The notes beneath the pieces were generated by a model, which saw nothing but the letters and a program-made list of their open reading frames with translations, had not been told where the DNA came from and did no database searches. Positions 1 through 6,724 of a stretch of 17,499 nt of DNA are shown one piece after another; position 1 is the first letter of the stretch, and each line of letters opens with the position of its first letter. Source of the stretch: Caldifarciminota bacterium. Its GTDB lineage: Bacteria; WOR-3; Hydrothermia; WGAB01. The stretch spans positions 1-17,499 of the forward strand of contig WGAB01000072.1 in the NCBI GenBank assembly GCA_015489295.1. Reading direction: 5' to 3'. A program made the translations under genes and the position numbers.

Positions 1-936
1 GCCGTTGCCGGTGCTGTCGTACTGGGTGTCGGTGGGCAGGTACTTGTTGACCCCAAAGAGCCAGCCTTCGTCCTTGACCACATTGCCGCCCAGGAAGAAG
101 CGGAGTTTGGAACGGCCCAGCGGGCCGGAGAGCGACCAGCGAAGGTGCTTGTTGGACAGCGGATTCACCCGGTCCACATGCGGGAAGTAATCCGTGTGGG
201 TCGACACCTTGTCGCCGCTGTAGGCCTCCACATAGCCCTCCAGTTTGGGGCCGCCTTCACGGGTAACGACATTGATCACACCGGACATGGCGTTGCCGTA
301 TTCCGCATTGAAGGTGCCGGCGATGAGTTCCAGCTGCCCGATGGTGTTGGTGGCCACCTGGATCCCCTGGCTGGAAAGATAGGGGTCGGTGATGGGGATG
401 CCATCCAGGTAATAGGCCACCTCGTTGGAACGACCGCCGCGGATATGGATGCCACCGCCGGGGTCCTGGGTGATGCCCGCCTTAATGGAGATCACCTGGG
501 ACACGTCTTCCACCGGCAATGTGCGGAGCTCCGCGCGGTCGGTCACGATCATGGTGGAGGTTTCGTCCTTGCGCACCACGGGCTCCCGGGCGGTGACCAC
601 CACAGGCTCCACCTCGATGGCCTCGGGCTTGAGCTGGAAGTTGACCTCGGTGGTAAGGTCGACGATGACCCTGACGCCCTTGACGGTCATGGGGGCGTAG
701 CCCACCATGCTGGCGGTGACATCGTAGGTACCCGGGGGCACATGGAGGATCATGAAGAAGCCGTCTACGTCGGTGGCGGCACCCAGGGTGGTGCCCTCAA
801 TGTACACGTTGGCGCCGGGCAGGGGATCGCCGGTTTGGGCGTCCACGACACGCCCCACGATTTTGCCGGTTTCGCCGGCGCAGGCCCAGCCCACCAGCGC
901 CAACACAGCCAGGATTCGCAAGAAATCGCGACGCAT
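1..936 (-). CDS. TonB-dependent outer-membrane receptor, N-terminal 312 residues (3' end beyond the window)
   Basis: Reading from the ATG at 936, the protein starts with a signal peptide (MRRDFLRILAVLALVGWACA, probable cleavage near residue 20). A carboxypeptidase-regulatory-like beta-sandwich follows at about residues 24-105, with GRVVDAQTGDPLPGANVYIE, the TDVDGFF turn and VPPGTYDVTASMVGY. The TonB receptor plug comes next at about 110-230: VVVTAREPVVRKDE, GITQDPGGGIHIRGGRSNEV, YYLDGIPITDPYL, FNAEYGNAMSGVINVVTREG. The start of the barrel follows. The reading frame stays open to base 1, so the barrel is not seen. A strong AGGAGG (942-947) sits 5 nt before the ATG, directly after the stop codon of the lipoprotein gene. 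Such receptors import bulky ligands across the outer membrane using TonB energy; the substrate cannot be told from the plug. The domain order is typical of FCB-type bacteria. No partner TonB/ExbBD gene is in view. Confidence 0.93.
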   Translation of the reverse strand, partial: MRRDFLRILAVLALVGWACAGETGKIVGRVVDAQTGDPLPGANVYIEGTTLGAATDVDGFFMILHVPPGTYDVTASMVGYAPMTVKGVRVIVDLTTEVNFQLKPEAIEVEPVVVTAREPVVRKDETSTMIVTDRAELRTLPVEDVSQVISIKAGITQDPGGGIHIRGGRSNEVAYYLDGIPITDPYLSSQGIQVATNTIGQLELIAGTFNAEYGNAMSGVINVVTREGGPKLEGYVEAYSGDKVSTHTDYFPHVDRVNPLSNKHLRWSLSGPLGRSKLRFFLGGNVVKDEGWLFGVNKYLPTDTQYDSTGNG

Positions 937-947
937 GGTTCCCTCCT

Positions 948-1466
948 TCAGCGGGTTTGCAGGGTGTCCACCAGGGTGTCGGAGTACAGGTTGGCGCTGT
1001 CCACCACGGGAATCAGCAGGTTGCCCAGATCGGTGGTCTCGTTCTCACGCACTTCCAGGCCGGGGATACTGGTATCGGGGAACACCTCCACGCTTTCCAC
1101 AATGGTGACGAACCGCTTGTGAAGCAGGGTGGTGTCCCAGGTGAGGGTATCCACCAGGGTATCCAGCCATTCGGCCTCCACGAGGGTTTCCGGGGGCAGG
1201 GTCACCGGGTCCTTTTGCAACACGAGTTCATAGGTTCGGGGACACAGGGAGAGTTCAAAGGCGCCGTTGGCATCGGTGTACCGGTAGGTGACCGGAGGAA
1301 TGGTGCTCACTTTAACCGATTCGATGGCGGTTTCCTGTTGCAGGCGGAGCACCCGGCCGACAAGGAGGCCGGCCTTGGGAGATTCCGGGGGCTTGATGCA
1401 GCCCACCAGGAGCAGAAGGATCCCCACCCCCCCGATTCCCCACGCGAACGGTCTCAAGGCTCTCAT
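948..1466 (-). CDS. Small lipoprotein with a carboxypeptidase-regulatory-like (beta-sandwich) domain
   Basis: This 172-residue protein has a lipoprotein signal: a basic N-terminus, a hydrophobic core (GIGGVGILLLL) and the lipobox LVGC, with the lipidated cysteine at residue 23. Residues ~34-85 (GLLVGRVL, then YRYTDANGAFELSL and YELVLQ) have the shape of a carboxypeptidase-regulatory-like domain, the fold that also opens the downstream receptor. The rest is Thr/Asp/Val-rich and holds the heptad DTLVDTL twice (residues ~102-108 and ~163-169). I recognise no catalytic motif. AGGAGG at 1472-1477 is 5 nt before the ATG. The gene lies 12 nt after rsmB and 11 nt before the TonB-receptor gene, so co-expression and a role as a periplasmic or surface partner of the receptor are likely but inferred. 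It is not a SusD homologue: it is far too short and lacks that helical fold. Confidence 0.85.
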   Translation of the reverse strand: MRALRPFAWGIGGVGILLLLVGCIKPPESPKAGLLVGRVLRLQQETAIESVKVSTIPPVTYRYTDANGAFELSLCPRTYELVLQKDPVTLPPETLVEAEWLDTLVDTLTWDTTLLHKRFVTIVESVEVFPDTSIPGLEVRENETTDLGNLLIPVVDSANLYSDTLVDTLQTR

Positions 1467-1478
1467 CGGAACCTCCTT

Positions 1479-2804
1479 TCAGAGGCCAATTATAACCGGC
1501 GTCGATTGGCGTCGAAAGAGGGCGCCGAAGATCTCGTCGCAGTCGTGCAAAGGCCCGTGGGACCGGAAAAAGGGGCCCTCGGTCCAGGCCTCGGGTACCC
1601 GCTCGGCAGCCGGAATCTGCTGAAATTCCCTGAAAGATTTGAGGAATTGCTGCACTTGGGCCTCGTTTTCCTCGGGCTCGGTGGTGCAGGTGGCGTACAC
1701 CAGGGTGCCGCCCGGCCGAACCAATTGGGCAGCGTTGGCCAGAAGTTGCTGCTGCAGACGGGCCAGGGCCGAAATCCGTTCGGGCCGAAGCCGCAAAAGG
1801 ATTTCGGGTTTGCGGCGGAGGGTGCCCAGGCCCGTGCAGGGGGCGTCCAGCAGCACGGCGTCGGCCGGTGTGCGGAGGGCGAAGCTCCGGCCGTCGGCCA
1901 CCACCGGGACCACGATGGAAGCCCCCAGCCGCCGGGCCACCTGCTGCAGGGTCCGAACACGACCCCAATGCCGGTCCACGGCGATCACCTGGCCCTGGTT
2001 CTGCATAAGGGCCGCCAGGTGGGTGGCCTTGCCTCCGGGGGCCGCCGCCAGGTCCACCACCCGGCTGCCGGGTTCCGGGGCCAGAAGATGCACCAGGGCC
2101 TGGGTGGCCCGGTCCTGCACGTAGTACCAGCCAGGCGGCAGATCAGGGATTTCCCAGGGATGGCGGTCCAGGCGCAGGGTTTCCGGCGGCCAGTCCACGG
2201 GTTCGGCGACCACCCCTCTTTCCTGCAGGAAAGCCTGCAGGGCCTCCCGGGAGGTTTGCAGGGTGTTCACCCGCAGGTACAGGGGTGGCGCGCTGTGGTA
2301 ATATCGGAGCCAGGTTTCCAGGGCTTCCGGGCTCCAGCGCTGCTGCCACCGCAGGTACAGCCAGCGGGGCACCGACCAGGCGATCCAGGGATGGGGCGGG
2401 TCCGGCGCGCCGCGGGCCAGGCGCCGCAGCACGGCGTTGACCAGGCCGGCGGCCTGGGGCGCTTCACGCCGGGCCAGGTCCACGGTCTGGTCTACAGCCG
2501 CATAGGCCGGCACCCCGCCCTTGAGCATCTGGTAGGCGCCCAGGCGCAGCAGGCTCCGCACCGGTGGATCCAGGCGTTTCAGGCCGCCGTGCACCTGCTG
2601 CTGCAGCACCCAGTCCAGGTACAGGGTCCACTTCACGGTGCCGTAGGCGAGCTCGGTGGCACGGCGACGGGCAGGGCCGGCCGGCAGGTTCTGCAGCACG
2701 GCCACCAGGATGCGGCCCAGCCAGGCCCCCTCTTCGGTCACCCGGTGCACCAGGTACCAGGCTGCCCCGCGGGAGGTGTGCAGCAGGGCCGGAGGGAACT
2801 TCAC
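1479..2804 (-). CDS. rsmB: 16S rRNA (cytosine(967)-C(5))-methyltransferase RsmB
   Basis: This 441-residue protein has the usual two-part RsmB/Sun architecture. A NusB-like RNA-binding domain spans ~10-135 (ELAYGTVKW, LRLGAYQML, AVDQTVDLAR, LVNAVLRRLARG), and the RsmB/NOP methyltransferase domain spans ~170-435. The SAM site reads VVDLAAAPGGKATHLA (~249-264). Motif IV is DAPCTGLG, with the proton-handling Cys 323. Motif VI is YATCTTEPEENE, with the catalytic Cys 373. The C-terminus ends in the typical IFGALFRR strand. The enzyme methylates C5 of C967 in helix 31 of 16S rRNA using SAM. The start is a GTG whose GTGA overlaps the TGA stop of the upstream kinase by 4 nt, with GAGGA at 2808-2812 in front, so translational coupling is likely. 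All catalytic residues are present. Confidence 0.95.
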   Translation of the reverse strand: MKFPPALLHTSRGAAWYLVHRVTEEGAWLGRILVAVLQNLPAGPARRRATELAYGTVKWTLYLDWVLQQQVHGGLKRLDPPVRSLLRLGAYQMLKGGVPAYAAVDQTVDLARREAPQAAGLVNAVLRRLARGAPDPPHPWIAWSVPRWLYLRWQQRWSPEALETWLRYYHSAPPLYLRVNTLQTSREALQAFLQERGVVAEPVDWPPETLRLDRHPWEIPDLPPGWYYVQDRATQALVHLLAPEPGSRVVDLAAAPGGKATHLAALMQNQGQVIAVDRHWGRVRTLQQVARRLGASIVVPVVADGRSFALRTPADAVLLDAPCTGLGTLRRKPEILLRLRPERISALARLQQQLLANAAQLVRPGGTLVYATCTTEPEENEAQVQQFLKSFREFQQIPAAERVPEAWTEGPFFRSHGPLHDCDEIFGALFRRQSTPVIIGL

Positions 2805-5800
2805 CGGTCCTCTTGGTCCTCGGAGGATTCGGTGGATTCCTGCGACGTCTTCTGCTCGGAGGAGGAATCGGCAGAAGCGGCCTTTTGCTGGCTCTTCTGG
2901 CGTTTCCGTCGTTCGGCTGCGGCCTTGGCCCGCTTGTCCAGGAGGTACACGTAGAAGTACGAGAGCACGGTGCCCACCATCAGGGTAAGCGACACGGGTT
3001 TAAGGAGGAACACCACATCGTTGGCATCCAGTTCCTTGAGGAGTTCCTTGGGGGGCACCTCGTCCACCACCAGGGCCAACCGGCTTGCCATATCGGGACG
3101 CCGGCGCTTAAGCCAGCTGTAAAAGGCTTCCAGCGAAAAGCCAGGCAGGCCGGTATTGACCAGCGCCAGGTCGTAGACCCGGCTGGAAATATACTCCATG
3201 AGGGTGGCGCCATCGGTGGCCACCTCTACATCGAACCCCCACTTCTGCAGAGCCGGAATGATGCTCCGGCTCAGGAAGGGCTCAAACTCGCCCACCAGGA
3301 TCCGGGGACGCCGCTCCTCTTCCCGGGGCACCCGGGCCTCGGGCGACAGGGGCAGGCGGATGGTAAAGGTGGTGCCCTTGCCCTCCTGGGAGTCCACCTC
3401 GATGGTGCCCTTGTGCTCCCGAACGATCCGGGCCACCAGGGTCAGGCCGAGGCCGGTTCCCTTGCCCGGCGGCTTGGTGGTAAAGAAGGGCGCAAAGATC
3501 CGGGGCAACTGGTCCTGGGGGATCCCCGGGCCGTTGTCCCGCACGATGAGCACGGCGTAGTCGCCCTCCACCCCGGGTTCCACATCGGTGATGACCTCCA
3601 CCCGGTCGCCCTTGCGGCTGTACCGGATGGCGTCCCGGGCGTTCAGCAGGAGGTTGACCACCACCTGCTGGATCTCGCCCTCATAGCCCCACAGGTAGAT
3701 CGGTCGATGGGCGCGTTTCTTGCGTTCCACCTCCACCCCCACCATAGTCAGCTGGCGGTCGAAGATCTCGAGCACCTGATCGACGGCCCGATCCAGGTCA
3801 AAGGGCTCCGGCTTCACCCGGCGTTTGTCCGTGGCCAGGGTCAAAAGGTCCCGGGCGATAAAGGAGGCGTGGGCGGCCAGGTTTTTTACCTGTTGCAGAT
3901 CCTTTTTCAGGGAATCGGGGAGTTCACCCCGGCTCAGCCAGTAGTCCACGATGCCCAGCACGCCGGTTAGGGGGTTGTTGATCTCGTGGGCCACGCCGGC
4001 GGCCAGTTCGGCCACGGCGCTGGACAGGAAGGCCACCGGCTCCAGGCCGGGCCGACCCAGGGCAGATACATCCCGCAGGATCAAAACGTACTGGCCGGTG
4101 GGGGTGCGGGACCCGGCCAGGTTCCAGTGCGCATAGGGTTCCTCGTTGGGCGACTCCTGCAGGGCCACCTCGGTGGGGGGCAACACGCCGTGATCCTGCA
4201 GGGTTTTCAGGTAGTTCTCCACGGGCCACAGGGGAAACACCTCCTGCAGCTTCTTGCCCACCAGGGACTCTGGCGGTTTGCCCAGCGCCTGGAAAGCCCG
4301 GTAATTGGAATAGAGGATGGTCCCTTCGGGATCCACCGACAGGATCCAGTCGGGAGCAAACTCCAGGATGGTTTCCTGGGCCCGTCGGCTCTCGGCCTCC
4401 TCTTCGTATCGCTGCGCGTTGTAAAGGATCCGGGCCGCCAGAGGCGCCAGTTCCTGCAACTGCACCCGGACGGCAGCGCCCAGGGGAACCGAGGTGCACA
4501 GCAGGTATACCGCCACCGGGTTCGGCCCCGTGCGAAGGATATACAGGTACCGGTGTTTACAGGCCTCCGGCAGGGGCAGCCGGAGGTTTTGGGAAACCGA
4601 AAGCAACCGGAGATCCGCCGGCAGCTCCACCAGGGGCCCCCGGTGCAACCATTCCAGGAACTGGGGGTGGATCACCTGGTAATCCACCACCGTTTTTTCC
4701 CGGGAGGGATCCGCGGGCCAGTACCGGCACTCCAGGCGAAGGGGATCCCGGAACAGCAGGAACCCCTGGATCTCGCCGGGGACCACCTCCTCCAGCGTTT
4801 TCTGGATCTCCATTTCCACCCGGCCCACGTCCAGGACCTGGCTCTGCTTCAGGAAGCGGTACACGGCATCGTGGAACTGGAGCCGGCGAACCATGCGCTG
4901 GTGCATTTCAAAGGACTGGTACAGCAGCGAGAAGATGGCGGCCATGGCCTCCAGGAAGTAGACATCGTGGGGTGTGAAGGCGCGCCGGAGCCGGCTCTGG
5001 ACCTGGAGGATCCCGAAGACCTCACCCCGAAAGTCCTTTAGCGGCACACAGATCTCGGAATAGGGGAACCATTCCTTGGGCAGCAGGGTGACAAAGTCGG
5101 TGTCCTTGGTGGTGTCGTTCACCCAGACGGTTTCGCCGGTGCGGGCGGCCTTGCCCAAAAGCCCCCGATCCATCGGCCAGGTGAACCGGTTTACCTGCAG
5201 GGGAATCCCCCGGAAGGTTTTGATGCGCAGTTCCTTGCGCAGGGGATCGACATCCCACACCCCCACGTGGTGGTACAGGGGAATCTCCAGGAGCACGGAC
5301 ACGAAATTTTCGACCAGCTCATCGGGCGGAAACGGAAAGGTGAGCCGCTGGAGCACCTCGGTAAACCGTTTCAGCACCGCCAGTTGCCGCTGGTTCAATT
5401 CTTCCAGTTCAGCCCGGCGCAGGGCGATGCTCAGGAACTGGGCGGTGATTTTCAGGATCTGCTGAACCAGCGGAGTACCCTGCCAGGGTTTGGCAAACAG
5501 CAGGGTCAGCACACCTTCCAGTTCCCCCTGTTCAAAGATGGGCACGCTGACCAGGGAGTAGTACCCCTCGTTTCGGTCTTCCGGGCTCAGTTCGGCCACC
5601 TCCCGGGGCACGTGCTGCACCACCGCGAGTTCCCGCGTTTCCGCCGCGAGGAGCACCGGGGTATCTCCAGGTCGAGCCTCGGCGAACCGCAGCGTAAACT
5701 CCCGGCTCAGCCCCCGGTGGGCGGCCAGATGGTAGGTTTCGCCCTCCCGCAGGTAGCAGGCCACCTTGAAGGCGCCGGTAAAGTCCTGGAGCAGGGCAAA

Positions 5801-6724
5801 GGCTTCCTCCAGCAGGCGCTCCTTGGAGGGGCGCTGGAGGGCCTGGGCGAGGAAGTGCTGGAGCCGGGCCAATAAATCTCGCAGGACGCGGGTTTCCTCG
5901 GCCACCTGAGCGTTCCGCCAGAGGCGTCCCAGCACCGGCACCAGGTACTCCAGCAGTTTCCGTTCCCGCCGGGTGAAGGGCCGGGTTCGGGCACCGAACA
6001 TGATCCCCACGGGACCCCGAACATCCTTCAGGGGGAGGACGAAGGCCTGGAGCCCCTCCAGGTGGGGCCGAAGCTTCTCCCGCAGTTCCTCATCGTCGAA
6101 CTGGGGCAGAAAGTCCATGAACTCCACGGCCGTGAGAAACTGGGGCTTCACGCGGTGAAGGCTCTTTGCCAGGGGATGGTCCGAAAGGGCGGCCAGTTCC
6201 GCGTAGGCCAGATCGGTTCGATACCCCACAAAGGTCCTGAAGATCTTCTGGATCTCGGGGTTTTTCACATCCACCCGCCGGAACCGGATCACCCGGTGAT
6301 CCAGAAGGTCGAAGGTGTGCACCAGTTCCAGGTCCAGGAGCGCCGTGAGTTCCTGGTGCAGGAGTCGGAGCAGCGTGTCGGGCTGGGTCACCCCGTAGAG
6401 GACCCGAATCAGGTAGCCCACCCTGTCGAGGATCCAGGTGAGGTCCCGCTGATCGCGGAAGGCCCGCACCAGGGCCTGAATATCCTGAAGCCCAACGGCC
6501 TTGAACCCCTCCCTGGCGGTTACGATCAGCGTCCGCTCCCGGTCTACCGGTACCTTGAGCACCTCGGTGCCGTCCTGTCGTTCCAGAAGGGGCTGCTTTA
6601 ACGCGAGGGGTTGCACCGAGATTTCCAGAGGCTGCCCCTCGGCCACCAACAGGTCCACCACCCGACGGAGCAGGTCGGCGATGCGCTTGTCCCGGCCCTT
6701 TTTGGCGGATCGTTTCTTACCCAT
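2801..6724 (-). CDS. Giant soluble multi-GAF/PAS hybrid histidine kinase with a degenerate C-terminal receiver
   Basis: The protein has about 1,307 residues and no membrane segment, so it is probably a cytoplasmic sensor. In order: a basic N-terminus (MGKKRSAKKGRDKR); GAF-like modules near 100-280, 300-440, 460-610 and a more divergent one at 615-775; a PAS domain at ~785-885 (ILEFAPDWILSVDPEGTILY); and a HisKA dimerisation helix with phospho-acceptor His 913 in AAGVAHEINNPLTG. The HATPase_c domain has an N-box (NLLLNARDAI), DNGPGIP and GTGLGL. A receiver-like domain (~1141-1255) and a charged Lys/Arg then Ser/Glu/Asp tail follow. The kinase core looks intact, but the receiver has Asn 1190 where the phospho-acceptor Asp belongs, and only one plain acidic-pocket residue remains; Lys 1242 is kept. 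I chose the ATG at 6724 because GAGGA (6730-6734) lies 5 nt upstream and it overlaps the helicase stop by only 8 nt. The in-frame extension to 6784 only mirrors the helicase's coding end. The signal and output are unknown. Confidence 0.93.
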   Translation of the reverse strand: MGKKRSAKKGRDKRIADLLRRVVDLLVAEGQPLEISVQPLALKQPLLERQDGTEVLKVPVDRERTLIVTAREGFKAVGLQDIQALVRAFRDQRDLTWILDRVGYLIRVLYGVTQPDTLLRLLHQELTALLDLELVHTFDLLDHRVIRFRRVDVKNPEIQKIFRTFVGYRTDLAYAELAALSDHPLAKSLHRVKPQFLTAVEFMDFLPQFDDEELREKLRPHLEGLQAFVLPLKDVRGPVGIMFGARTRPFTRRERKLLEYLVPVLGRLWRNAQVAEETRVLRDLLARLQHFLAQALQRPSKERLLEEAFALLQDFTGAFKVACYLREGETYHLAAHRGLSREFTLRFAEARPGDTPVLLAAETRELAVVQHVPREVAELSPEDRNEGYYSLVSVPIFEQGELEGVLTLLFAKPWQGTPLVQQILKITAQFLSIALRRAELEELNQRQLAVLKRFTEVLQRLTFPFPPDELVENFVSVLLEIPLYHHVGVWDVDPLRKELRIKTFRGIPLQVNRFTWPMDRGLLGKAARTGETVWVNDTTKDTDFVTLLPKEWFPYSEICVPLKDFRGEVFGILQVQSRLRRAFTPHDVYFLEAMAAIFSLLYQSFEMHQRMVRRLQFHDAVYRFLKQSQVLDVGRVEMEIQKTLEEVVPGEIQGFLLFRDPLRLECRYWPADPSREKTVVDYQVIHPQFLEWLHRGPLVELPADLRLLSVSQNLRLPLPEACKHRYLYILRTGPNPVAVYLLCTSVPLGAAVRVQLQELAPLAARILYNAQRYEEEAESRRAQETILEFAPDWILSVDPEGTILYSNYRAFQALGKPPESLVGKKLQEVFPLWPVENYLKTLQDHGVLPPTEVALQESPNEEPYAHWNLAGSRTPTGQYVLILRDVSALGRPGLEPVAFLSSAVAELAAGVAHEINNPLTGVLGIVDYWLSRGELPDSLKKDLQQVKNLAAHASFIARDLLTLATDKRRVKPEPFDLDRAVDQVLEIFDRQLTMVGVEVERKKRAHRPIYLWGYEGEIQQVVVNLLLNARDAIRYSRKGDRVEVITDVEPGVEGDYAVLIVRDNGPGIPQDQLPRIFAPFFTTKPPGKGTGLGLTLVARIVREHKGTIEVDSQEGKGTTFTIRLPLSPEARVPREEERRPRILVGEFEPFLSRSIIPALQKWGFDVEVATDGATLMEYISSRVYDLALVNTGLPGFSLEAFYSWLKRRRPDMASRLALVVDEVPPKELLKELDANDVVFLLKPVSLTLMVGTVLSYFYVYLLDKRAKAAAERRKRQKSQQKAASADSSSEQKTSQESTESSEDQEDR

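Noticed and set aside
957..2954. 665-codon open frame on the plus strand opposite rsmB and the lipoprotein
   Set aside because: It is the antisense shadow of GC-rich coding sequence: composition dominated by Gly, His, Gln and Pro, no family motif, and it crosses two well-supported minus-strand genes and their junction.
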